Notes under the pieces: generated by a model | The model's input: only the letters and a program-made list of their open reading frames with translations | The model's database searches: none | What the model was told of the DNA's origin: nothing | Program-made: the position numbers and the translations under genes | From: Thermus islandicus DSM 21543 | GTDB taxonomy: Bacteria; Deinococcota; Deinococci; Deinococcales; Thermaceae | Assembly (NCBI RefSeq): GCF_000421625.1 | Contig: NZ_ATXJ01000001.1 | Span: 186,001-250,000, forward strand | Direction: 5' to 3' | Length of the DNA: 64,000 nucleotides | Shown: piece by piece, positions 40,433-47,711 of the stretch | How the letters are laid out: the number at the start of each line of letters is the position of its first letter | How positions within the stretch are numbered: position 1 is the first letter of the stretch

Positions 40433-41205
40433 AGGCCCTCTACCTCACCTTCGGTCTCTGCTGGGGCCTGGCCCTCCTGGGCTACGCCCTGGGGGTGAGG
40501 CCGGAGACGCCCGCTTACCTGGTCCTGGGAGGGGCCTACATGTGGACTCCGGGCCTCGTGGCCCTCCTCTTCGCCCGGAGGGAAGGACTTTTTCTTCCCC
40601 TTTCCTTCCGCCCAAATCGCTTTTGGCTCTTCGCCTGGCTCTTCCCCGTGGCCCTCACCCTCCTCTCCCTCCCCCTAAGCCTTCCCTTCGCCCCCTGGAA
40701 GGGGCTGGCCTGGACCCTGCCGGAAGGCCTGCCTAGGCCCCCCGAGGCCGCCTTGTGGGCCCTCGTCCTCCTCCAGGGGCTTTTCGCCGGGGCCACGGTG
40801 AACCTCCTCGCCGCCTTGGGGGAGGAGCTCTTTTGGCGGGGCTACCTCTGGGAGAGGCTAAGGGAGTGGGGCTTCTGGCCCGCGAGCCTAGAGATCGGCC
40901 TCTACTGGGGGCTCTGGCACGCGCCCCTGATCCTCCTCTTCGGCCACAACTACCCGGACCACCGCCTCCTGGGCGTGGGCATGATGGTCCTCTTCGCCCT
41001 GGCCCTCACTCCCGCCCTCCTCTACGCCCGAGAGAAGGGGGGCTCCCTCTGGGCCCCCGCCCTCCTCCACGGCACCCTGAACGCCGTGGCCGGCCTCTCC
41101 CTCCTCGCGGTGGAGCGCACCCACGATCTCCTCGTGGGAGTGGTGGGGCTTCCCGGCCTCTTCCTCCTCGCCCTCTTCAACCTTTGGCTCAGGCGGCGGG
41201 TATAG
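40429..41205 (+). CDS. CPBP-family intramembrane metalloprotease
   Basis: A 258-residue protein with about seven membrane helices and the CAAX-protease/CPBP motifs: GEELFWRGYLWERL (E-E-x3-R), GLWHAPLILLFGHN (two His region) and a late LLHGTLNA His/Asn motif. Bacterial CPBP enzymes mature peptides, confer bacteriocin immunity or prune membrane proteins; the client is unknown. The start overlaps the upstream gene by 4 bases. The TAG stop lies in the TATAGT box of rapZ. Confidence 0.88.
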   Translation: MKALYLTFGLCWGLALLGYALGVRPETPAYLVLGGAYMWTPGLVALLFARREGLFLPLSFRPNRFWLFAWLFPVALTLLSLPLSLPFAPWKGLAWTLPEGLPRPPEAALWALVLLQGLFAGATVNLLAALGEELFWRGYLWERLREWGFWPASLEIGLYWGLWHAPLILLFGHNYPDHRLLGVGMMVLFALALTPALLYAREKGGSLWAPALLHGTLNAVAGLSLLAVERTHDLLVGVVGLPGLFLLALFNLWLRRRV

Positions 41206-41206
41206 T
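41201..41206 (+). promoter_or_regulatory. -10 element of rapZ
   Basis: TATAGT, 7 bases, then ATG 41214. The CPBP stop TAG (41203-41205) is inside the hexamer. Confidence 0.55.
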
Positions 41207-41213
41207 CAGGGAG

Positions 41214-42035
41214 ATGGGCTTTCTCGTGCTTTCCGGACTTTCGGGAGCGGGCAAGACCACGGCCCGGGGGTTTCTGGAGGACCTGGGCTACTTCATGGTG
41301 GACAACCTTCCCCCGGGCCTCTGGAAACCCCTTCTGGAAGAGCTTTCCGCCCGGGGGGTGGAGCGGGCGGGGGTGGTGCTGGACGCCCGGGCCCTGGCCT
41401 TCTTCGGCGATCTGGAGGGGGCCCTCGAGGCCCTCCGGCCCACCGTGGTCTTCCTCGAGGCCCGCCCCGAGATCCTCCTCCGCCGCTACAACCTCACCCG
41501 GAGGCTCCACCCCCTGGGGGCGGGGAACCTGATGCGGGAGATCGGCGAGGAGCGGAGGATGCTCGCCCCGTTGCGGGAGAGGGCCCACCTCGTCCTGGAC
41601 ACCTCCGAGCTCTCCCCGAGGGCCCTTAAAGAGGCCCTGGCCCGGTTTTTGGGGGAGGAGGCGGGCTTCACCCTGAGGCTCCTCTCCTTCGGCTTCAAGT
41701 GGGGGCCGCCCCAGGAGGCCGATCTCGTCCTGGACGTGCGCCCCCTGCCCAACCCCCACTACGACCCTGACCTTAAGCCCAAGACGGGCCTGGACCCGGA
41801 GGTGAGGGCCTACGTTTTCCGCGAGGAAACCGAGGCCTACTACCGGGCCCTCCTGGCGGTGGCGGGGCTGGCGGCGGAAGGGGCGAAGAGGGAGGGCCGG
41901 GCCTTCTACACCGTGGCCGTGGGGTGCACCGGGGGGCGGCACCGGAGCGTGGCCGTGGCGGAAAGGCTCGCCGAGGAACTCTCGGGCCGGTTCCGCGTGG
42001 AGGTGAGCCACCGGGATGTGGACCGGGAAGGCTAG
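41214..42035 (+). CDS. rapZ: RNase adapter / nucleotide-binding protein RapZ (YvcJ)
   Basis: A 273-residue P-loop protein. Walker A is LSGLSGAGKTTA, followed by LGYFMVDNLPPGLW, and the C-terminal domain has LLSFGFKWGPPQEADLVLDVRPLPNPHYDP and VAVGCTGGRHRSVAVAERL. In E. coli RapZ directs RNase E to the small RNA GlmZ and binds glucosamine-6-phosphate; YvcJ in Bacillus binds and hydrolyses GTP. Here the role is unknown. It overlaps yvcK by 20 bases, the conserved rapZ/yvcJ-yvcK pairing. Confidence 0.93.
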   Translation: MGFLVLSGLSGAGKTTARGFLEDLGYFMVDNLPPGLWKPLLEELSARGVERAGVVLDARALAFFGDLEGALEALRPTVVFLEARPEILLRRYNLTRRLHPLGAGNLMREIGEERRMLAPLRERAHLVLDTSELSPRALKEALARFLGEEAGFTLRLLSFGFKWGPPQEADLVLDVRPLPNPHYDPDLKPKTGLDPEVRAYVFREETEAYYRALLAVAGLAAEGAKREGRAFYTVAVGCTGGRHRSVAVAERLAEELSGRFRVEVSHRDVDREG

Positions 42036-43239
42036 GTCCCTCCTGCGCCACCCTGCGTGGCGCTGGCTTTACCCCGGGATGCGGGTCAAGCGCTACGCCC
42101 TCCTCGCCGCCCTCGGGGCCCTCCTCCTCGGCCTTGGCCTAAAGGACCTCCTCCCTTCCCTAAGCCTGGACGGGGCCTGGCCCTGGGCCCTCCTCCTTGG
42201 GGGGGGGCTTTTGGTAGGCGGGATCTGGGCCATGAACCGCAGCATGCTCTCCGCCTTCACCGACCCCCGCGAGGTGCCGGTGCGGGTCTACGTGCGCCGC
42301 CGCCTGGAGGCCGGTCCCCGGGTGGTGGCCTTCGGGGGGGGAACGGGGCTTTCCCGCGTCCTCCGGGGCCTCAAGGAGCGCACGGCCAACGTCGCGGCCA
42401 TCGTGGCCGTCACCGACGACGGGGGGTCCACGGGCCGCCTGCGCCTGGCCTTCGGCCTCCCCGCGGTGGGGGACCTGGTGGACTGCCTCTCCGCCCTCTC
42501 CGACCACCCCGCCCTTCCCCGGCTCCTCGCCTACCGCTTTGACCGAGGGGAGCTCCAGGGGCACACCTTCGGCAACCTCTTCCTGGTCACCCTGAACCAG
42601 GTCTCCGGGGACTTCGCCGAGGCCATCCGGGAGGCCAACGCCATCCTGAACCTGAGGGGCCAGGTCCTGCCCGCCACCCCCGAGGCCGTGCGCCTGAAGG
42701 CGCGCTTCTTGGACGGGGAGGAGGTGGTGGGGGAGGTGGCCATCCGAAGGCATCAGGGAAGGGTCCGGGAGGTCTGCCTGGTCCCCGAGCCAAAGGAGGT
42801 GATGGCGGAGGCCCTCGAGGCCATCCGCAGGGCGGACCTTCTGGTCCTGGGGCCCGGGAGCCTCTACACCAGCGTCATCCCGAGCTTCCTTCCCAAGCCC
42901 CTAAAGCAGGCGATCCGCGAGACCAAGGCCCTCCTGGTCTACGCGGTGAACCTCATGACCGAACCCGGCGAGACGGACGGCTACACCGCCTACGACCACT
43001 ACAAGGCCGTGGCCTACCACCTGGGCCGCAGGCCCGATGCGGTCCTGGTCCACACCGCCCCCATTCCCGAGGCGGTCCTCGCCCGCTACGCCGAGGAGGG
43101 GCGCCACCCCGTGGCCTTTGACCCCAGGCCCTTCGCCCTGGACGGGGTACGGGTGGTCCAGGGGGACTTCCGGGAGGAGGGCCCCTTGGCCCAGCACGAC
43201 CCCAGGAAGGTAGTGGAAGCCCTCCTGAACCTGGTATAA
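42016..43239 (+). CDS. YvcK/CofD-like gluconeogenesis factor with membrane anchor
   Basis: A 407-residue protein. Residues about 28-72 form two membrane helices (YALLAALGALLLGLGL and WALLLGGGLLVGGIW), then a CofD/YvcK domain begins: RVVAFGGGTGLSRVLRGLK, VAVTDDGGSTGRLR, GDLVDCLSAL, GPGSLYTSVIPS and NLMTEPGETDGYTAYDH. YvcK supports cell-wall precursor synthesis on gluconeogenic carbon in Bacillus and binds UDP-sugars. The N-terminal anchor is like that of the longer actinobacterial-Deinococcus-type proteins. It overlaps rapZ by 20 bases. Confidence 0.9.
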   Translation: MWTGKARSLLRHPAWRWLYPGMRVKRYALLAALGALLLGLGLKDLLPSLSLDGAWPWALLLGGGLLVGGIWAMNRSMLSAFTDPREVPVRVYVRRRLEAGPRVVAFGGGTGLSRVLRGLKERTANVAAIVAVTDDGGSTGRLRLAFGLPAVGDLVDCLSALSDHPALPRLLAYRFDRGELQGHTFGNLFLVTLNQVSGDFAEAIREANAILNLRGQVLPATPEAVRLKARFLDGEEVVGEVAIRRHQGRVREVCLVPEPKEVMAEALEAIRRADLLVLGPGSLYTSVIPSFLPKPLKQAIRETKALLVYAVNLMTEPGETDGYTAYDHYKAVAYHLGRRPDAVLVHTAPIPEAVLARYAEEGRHPVAFDPRPFALDGVRVVQGDFREEGPLAQHDPRKVVEALLNLV

Positions 43240-43240
43240 C
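43235..43240 (+). promoter_or_regulatory. -10 element of the glucodextranase-C-like gene
   Basis: TATAAC, 7 bases, then GTG 43248. The yvcK TAA stop (43237-43239) is inside the hexamer. Confidence 0.45.
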
Positions 43241-43247
43241 CGTGGGC

Positions 43248-43946
43248 GTGTTCTTCCTCTTCCAGGACCCTCTGGGCGACGACCACGGCCTCGCCTACCA
43301 GTACCCCCAGGCCGCCCTCTACCGTGAGGCAGGGGAGGGCTTCGCCGACCTCCTCGCCCTCGCCGGGGAGGCCCGGGAAGGGCATCTGGTGCTTAAGGTG
43401 CGCCTGGCCCGCTACCCCAATCCCCTGGAGGGCCCCTTGGGCTTCAGCCTGGCCACGGTGGCCCTCTTCCTGGACACGGGGGAAGGGGGGGAGGAGGAGC
43501 TTCTTCCCAGCCTCCACACCCCCAAGGGCGAGGGGTGGGAGGTGGCCTACCTCCTCACCGGCTTCGGGGCGGAGCGCCGCACCCCTAAGGGCGAAAGGGC
43601 ACCGGTCCGGGCCTGGCGGGAGGGAGACTGGGTGCTCCTGGACACCGGGCTTCCCCCGGGGCGGTACGGGTTCTACGGGGGAGCGGGCCTCTTTGACCCC
43701 TTCGCCCCCTGGTACCTCCGCCCCACCAGCCCAAAGGGCAGCCCTTGGACCCTCATGGCCCCGCCGGGAAGCCCTCCCCTTGTGGACCTGCTGGCGGAAC
43801 GCCCTCTGGACCAGGTGCGGGCCTACGAGACCGGGGTGCTGCAGCCCCTTAGGCCTCGAGGCCTCTCTTTGCGGCGGGAAAGCCTCCTGGCCTTTGCCCT
43901 TGGGGGGGTATCCCTGGTCTTGGCCTTCCTCCTTGGGAAGCGCTAG
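43248..43946 (+). CDS. Membrane-anchored protein with a glucodextranase C-terminal-like domain
   Basis: A 232-residue protein (GTG 43248; GTG 43242 gives two more). Residues 1-190 resemble the DOMON-like C-terminal domain of glucodextranase and archaeal surface hydrolases: FQDPLGDDHGLAYQYP at the start, then LVLKVRLARYPNPLEGPLGFSLATVALFLDTG. A C-terminal membrane helix (about 212-229, LLAFALGGVSLVLAFLLG) anchors it. It has no obvious N-terminal signal peptide, so its orientation is puzzling. It follows yvcK directly. The function may be sugar or surface binding. Confidence 0.65.
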   Translation: MFFLFQDPLGDDHGLAYQYPQAALYREAGEGFADLLALAGEAREGHLVLKVRLARYPNPLEGPLGFSLATVALFLDTGEGGEEELLPSLHTPKGEGWEVAYLLTGFGAERRTPKGERAPVRAWREGDWVLLDTGLPPGRYGFYGGAGLFDPFAPWYLRPTSPKGSPWTLMAPPGSPPLVDLLAERPLDQVRAYETGVLQPLRPRGLSLRRESLLAFALGGVSLVLAFLLGKR

Positions 43947-43964
43947 GGCGAAGCCGGGGTTAGG

Positions 43965-44016
43965 GGTTCCTGCGCTCAAAAACCTCGCGGGGACTTCGGG
44001 GCCCGCATGGGGTGGG
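43965..44016 (-). repeat. Intergenic repeat family, copy C (short form)
   Basis: Read on the minus strand: CCCATGCGGGCCCC, then AGTCCCCGCGAGGTTTTTG and CAGGAACC. It equals copy B without the hairpin insert. It lies between the convergent ends of the glucodextranase-C-like gene and the 106-residue gene. Confidence 0.65.
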
Positions 44017-44017
44017 A

Positions 44018-44338
44018 TTAAAGGGGCCTCAGGTCCTCCAGGAGGAGCCAGCCCACCCCCGGGGGCAGGGCCTCGAGGCGCGCCACGAGCTCGGCGGCCA
44101 CGCTCTGGCTTCGGGGCTTCAGGGCCTCGGGAGGCTCCTCGGTAAGGAGGAGAACGGTGACCTGGTAAAAGGTCTGGGTGGCGGTGGGGGTGCCGTCCTC
44201 AAAGAAAGGGGTAGGGGGCGGTACCTCGTCCAGGAGGAGCCGGGCTCCCAGGACCTCCCCCGGGAGGAGGGCCTTTGGGTCCAGGGAAAGCCCCTTCGGG
44301 TGCCAGAGGTAGCCCTGGAAGAGCCGCACCGCCTGCAC
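44018..44338 (-). CDS. Protein of unknown function downstream of alr
   Basis: A 106-residue soluble protein from GTG 44338 (QAVRLFQGYLWHPKGLSL). Two helices at the C terminus follow a beta-rich middle with TQTFYQVTVLLL. No family is recognised. It is 4 bases after alr on the same strand. TAGGCT (rc of 44345-44350) ends exactly 6 bases before its GTG, so it could also have its own leaderless promoter across the alr stop. Confidence 0.6.
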   Translation of the reverse strand: MQAVRLFQGYLWHPKGLSLDPKALLPGEVLGARLLLDEVPPPTPFFEDGTPTATQTFYQVTVLLLTEEPPEALKPRSQSVAAELVARLEALPPGVGWLLLEDLRPL

Positions 44339-44342
44339 CCTT

Positions 44343-45422
44343 TTAGCCTACCGCTTCCCAGACCTCTCCTCCCAGGAGGTAGCGGCGGGGAAGCCTCTTG
44401 GACAGGTGCACGGCCACCTCGTACGGGAGGGTGCCCCGGGCCTCGGCCCAGGCGAGGAGCCCCGTGGGGCCGAAGTCGGCGGAGACCACCTCAAAGACCG
44501 CGGAAAGCTCCACGGGCCCAGGGAGGGCCACCGTGGTCTGGTCCATGGAGATCCGCCCCGCCACCGGGCAAAGCTCCCCCGAAGGCCCCTTCACGAAGCC
44601 CACCGCCCCCCAAGGCAGCCCGTCCGCATAGCCCACCGGCAGGGTAGCGAGCCACTCCCCGCCCCTCGCCACGTACACCCCCCCGTACCCCACCCGGTCC
44701 CCAGGCCTCAGGCGCTTCACCAGGGTGGGCCGGGCCAGGATCCGGAGGGCGGGCCTCAGGCCAAAGCCTGGGACGAGGCCATACAAGGCGAGGCCCACCC
44801 GCACGTTCTCCCCCCCGTGGAGGAGGAGGCCCAAGGAGTTCTCCAAGTGGTAGAAGTACCCCTCCCCCAGGGCCCGGCGCACCTCGAGGAAGCGGGCCCT
44901 CTGGAGCTCCACAAAGGCCGCGTCCTCCCCCGCCGTGGCCAGGTGGCTGTAGACCCCCTCCACGCGCACCCCCAGGGCCTCCACCGCCTTTAGGGCCGGG
45001 AGGGCCTCCTCCCAGGGGAAGCCCACCCGGTTCATCCCCGTGTCCACCTTGAGGTGGGCCCTGGGGGTAAGCCCCAGGGCGCGGGCCCTTTGGGCGAGGG
45101 CCCTTGCGGCCTCGAGGGTGGAGAGGGTGGGGACGAGGCCGAGCCGGAGGGCCTCCTCCGCCTCCAGGGGGTGCAGGCTCCCCAAAAGGAGCACCTCCCC
45201 CTTTACCCCCCCCTCCCTCAGGGCCCGCCCCTCGGCCAGGGTGGCCACGGCGAAGCGGGCGACCCCCCGGGCCTCCAGGAAGCGGGCGATGGGCAAGGCG
45301 CCGTGGCCGTAGGCGTCCGCTTTCAAGACGGGAACCACCTCTCCCCGGGCCCTGGCCTTGAGGAGGCGGTAATTCTCCTCCAGGGCCCCCAGGTCCACCT
45401 CCACCAGCGCGCGGGCCTCCAT
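44343..45422 (-). CDS. alr: Alanine racemase
   Basis: Interconverts L- and D-alanine for peptidoglycan. The 359-residue PLP enzyme has the Lys motif VPVLKADAYGHGA near the N terminus, the substrate Arg region KVDTGMNRVGF, and the second catalytic base Tyr in RVGYGGVYVA. GRISMDQTTV and the C-terminal YEVAVHLSKRLPRRY are also typical. ATG 45422 is chosen over the longer frame because TATCCT (rc of 45430-45435) is 7 bases upstream. Confidence 0.94.
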   Translation of the reverse strand: MEARALVEVDLGALEENYRLLKARARGEVVPVLKADAYGHGALPIARFLEARGVARFAVATLAEGRALREGGVKGEVLLLGSLHPLEAEEALRLGLVPTLSTLEAARALAQRARALGLTPRAHLKVDTGMNRVGFPWEEALPALKAVEALGVRVEGVYSHLATAGEDAAFVELQRARFLEVRRALGEGYFYHLENSLGLLLHGGENVRVGLALYGLVPGFGLRPALRILARPTLVKRLRPGDRVGYGGVYVARGGEWLATLPVGYADGLPWGAVGFVKGPSGELCPVAGRISMDQTTVALPGPVELSAVFEVVSADFGPTGLLAWAEARGTLPYEVAVHLSKRLPRRYLLGGEVWEAVG

Positions 45423-45474
45423 GCTCCCTAGGATAGGCCCCGAGGCGCCGGGACCCCCTGGGGCAGGCCTCTTG

Positions 45475-45495
45475 CCGGGGGCCCGCATGGGGTGG
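45475..45495 (-). repeat. Intergenic repeat family, copy D (partial)
   Basis: Minus strand CCACCCCATGCGGGCCCCC, the same opening words as copy C, followed by a CCCC/GGGG hairpin region. It lies between the 3' end of operon 1 and alr. Confidence 0.45.
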
Positions 45496-45497
45496 CC

Positions 45498-46250
45498 TCA
45501 GCGGGCCGTCCAGCCCAGGTCTATGGGGAAGACCGCCCCGGTGATGGCGGAAGCCTTTTCCGAGGCCAGGAAAAGGGCGAGCTCGGCCACCTCCTCAGGC
45601 TCTATGAGGCGCCGGACGGCCGCCTGGGCCAGGAAGACCTTCTCCACCACCTCCTCAGGAGGGATCCCCAGGGTCTTCGCCTGGTCCCGGATCTGGCCCT
45701 CCACCAAGGGGGTGCGGACGTAGGCCGGGGCGATGGCGTTCACCGTGATCCCGAAGGGTCCGGCCTCGAGGGCCACCGCCCGGGTGAGGCCCACGAGGCC
45801 GTGCTTGGCCGAGATGTAGGCGCTTTTAAAGGGGCTGGCCACCAGGGCGTGGATGCTGGCGATGTTCAGGATCCGGCCCCAGCCCCTTCCCTTCATCCCG
45901 GGAAGGAGGGCCCGGGTGAGCTGGAAGGGGGCGGTGAGCATCACCTGGAGCATCTTTTGCCAGGTCGCTAGGGGAAACTCCTCCACCGGGGCGATGTGCT
46001 GGAAGCCAGCGTTGTTCACCAGGATGTCCACGCCCATCTCCGCCCCCCGCCGGCCCAGCGCCTCCACCCCCTCGGGGTCCGCGAGGTCCGCCTGAAGGTA
46101 GACCCCACCGAGCTCCTCGGCGAGCCTCGAGGCGTCCCGCACGTCGTGGACCAAAACCCTCGCCCCTTCCCGGGCAAAGGCCCTCGCGATGGCGAGGCCG
46201 ATGCCGCTCCCCGCGCCGGTGACCAGGACGGTTTTGCCCTTAAAGCTCAT
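45498..46250 (-). CDS. bdhA: 3-hydroxybutyrate dehydrogenase
   Basis: Oxidises 3-hydroxybutyrate to acetoacetate with NAD+. The 250-residue SDR has the cofactor loop VTGAGSGIGLAIA, NNAGFQHIAPVEEFP, and active-site Ser/Tyr/Lys in IASIHALVASPFKSAYISAKHGLVGLT. The Q-H-I and H-A-L-V-A-S-P-F-K features are characteristic of this enzyme rather than of generic SDRs. It is the last gene of operon 1, overlapping livF by 4 bases (ATGA). Confidence 0.9.
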   Translation of the reverse strand: MSFKGKTVLVTGAGSGIGLAIARAFAREGARVLVHDVRDASRLAEELGGVYLQADLADPEGVEALGRRGAEMGVDILVNNAGFQHIAPVEEFPLATWQKMLQVMLTAPFQLTRALLPGMKGRGWGRILNIASIHALVASPFKSAYISAKHGLVGLTRAVALEAGPFGITVNAIAPAYVRTPLVEGQIRDQAKTLGIPPEEVVEKVFLAQAAVRRLIEPEEVAELALFLASEKASAITGAVFPIDLGWTAR

Positions 46251-46954
46251 CGCCGCCTCACCCCCGTGAGGGCCCGCACCCGCTCCGGGTCCTCCCGAAG
46301 CGCCCTGGCCTCCCCCTCGTAGGCCACCCGGCCGTCGTCCAGCACGTAGACCCGGTCGGCCAGGTCCAGGGCCAGGTGGGCGTTTTGCTCGGCCAGGAGG
46401 AGGGAAACCCCCTCTTTTTTCAGGTGCCTAAGGACCTCGGCCACCAGGCGCACCACCAGGGGGGCGAGGCCCTGGGAGGGCTCGTCCAGGAGGAGGAGCC
46501 TGGGGTTCAGGAGCAGGGCGCGGCCGATGGCCAGCATCTCCTGCTCCCCTCCGGAAAGCTGTCGGCCCAGGTGGCGCCGCCGCTCCCAGAGCCTCGGGAA
46601 GATCTCGTAAACCCGTTCCAGGCTGAAGGGGCCGGGCCGCTTGCCCTGAACCAGGCGCAGGTTCTCCTCCACGGTGAGGTAGGGGAAGACCCGGCGCCCC
46701 TCGGGGACGTACCCCACCCCGAGGAGGGCCACCCGGTGGGGCGGTTCGTGGACCGTCTCCCGGCCGAAGACGAGGATCCGCCCCCGCCGCCGGGGGAGGA
46801 GGCCCATGACCGCCTTTAAGGTGGTGGTCTTCCCCGCCCCGTTGCGGCCGAGGAGGGCCACGAGTTCCCCCGCCTCCACCTTAAGCTCCACCCCGTGGAG
46901 GATGTGGCTCTTGCCGTAGAAGGCGTCCAGACCTGCGAGCTCAAGCGCCCTCAT
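46247..46954 (-). CDS. livF: HAAT-type ABC importer ATPase, LivF-like (operon 1)
   Basis: A 235-residue ABC ATPase. Walker A is LLGRNGAGKTTTLKAV, the signature is LSGGEQEMLAIGRAL, Walker B is LLLLDEPSQGLAP. The Gly-Glu-Gln signature followed by MLAI, and the ending motif GRVAYEGEA, are typical of LivF of branched-chain-amino-acid-type importers. It pairs with the LivG-like gene just upstream (14-base overlap). The substrate is set by the binding protein. Confidence 0.93.
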   Translation of the reverse strand: MRALELAGLDAFYGKSHILHGVELKVEAGELVALLGRNGAGKTTTLKAVMGLLPRRRGRILVFGRETVHEPPHRVALLGVGYVPEGRRVFPYLTVEENLRLVQGKRPGPFSLERVYEIFPRLWERRRHLGRQLSGGEQEMLAIGRALLLNPRLLLLDEPSQGLAPLVVRLVAEVLRHLKKEGVSLLLAEQNAHLALDLADRVYVLDDGRVAYEGEARALREDPERVRALTGVRRR

Positions 46955-47711
46955 ATCCCGGCACCACCTCCCCCAGGTAGGCCTGCTGCACCCGCTCGTC
47001 GGCGGCGATGGCCTCGGGGGTCCCCTCGGCCAGGACCTCGCCCAGGTGCATCACCGTGATCCGCTCCGCCAAGCCGAAGACCACCTCCATGTCGTGCTCC
47101 ACGAAGAGCAGGGTGAGCCCCTCTGCCTCCCGTAAGAGGCGGAGGAGCTCCACCGTGCGCCAGGTCTCCTCGTCGCTCATCCCGGCGGTGGGCTCGTCCA
47201 AAAGGAGGAGCCTCGCCCCCAGGGAGAGGGCGAGGCCGATCTCCACCACCCGCTGGTCCCCGTGGGCGAGCTCCCCTACCGGCCGGTCCGCCTTCTCCTT
47301 CAGCCTGAGCCTTTCCAAAAGCTCCTCCAGGCGCTCCGCAAGCCACGCCCGGTCCCGAGCCCTAAGCCAGGGGAAGGGGGAGAGGCCCCGCCTGGCCTCG
47401 AGGGCAATCCAGAGGTTCTCCCGCACCGAAAGGCCTGGGAAGACCTGGGAGACCTGGAAGGTGCGGGAGAGGCCCAGCCGGACCCGGGCCTCGGGGGGAA
47501 GGGGGGTGGCCTCCTGGCCGAAGAGCCAGACCCGCCCCCGGTCGGGCCTTAGGGCCCCGGAGAGGAGGGCGAAGAGGGTGCTCTTCCCCGCCCCGTTGGG
47601 GCCGATCACCGCGTGGACGCTCCCCTGGGGCACCAAGAGGCTCACCCCGTTCACCGCGAGGAGCCGCCCGAAGGCCTTGGTAAGCCCTTCCGCCCTCAGC
47701 GCCGGTTCCAC
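46941..47711 (-). CDS. livG: HAAT-type ABC importer ATPase, LivG-like (operon 1)
   Basis: A 256-residue ABC ATPase. Walker A is IGPNGAGKSTLFALL, LGLSRTFQVSQVFPGLSVREN follows as in LivG, the signature is LAHGDQRVVEIGLAL (A-H-G-D in place of L-S-G-G), and Walker B is LLLLDEPTAGMS. The start is GTG 47711, with GGAGG 5 bases upstream. The long upstream extension of the frame lies antisense-like over livM and is rejected. It overlaps livM by 16 bases. Confidence 0.92.
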   Translation of the reverse strand: MEPALRAEGLTKAFGRLLAVNGVSLLVPQGSVHAVIGPNGAGKSTLFALLSGALRPDRGRVWLFGQEATPLPPEARVRLGLSRTFQVSQVFPGLSVRENLWIALEARRGLSPFPWLRARDRAWLAERLEELLERLRLKEKADRPVGELAHGDQRVVEIGLALSLGARLLLLDEPTAGMSDEETWRTVELLRLLREAEGLTLLFVEHDMEVVFGLAERITVMHLGEVLAEGTPEAIAADERVQQAYLGEVVPGYEGA

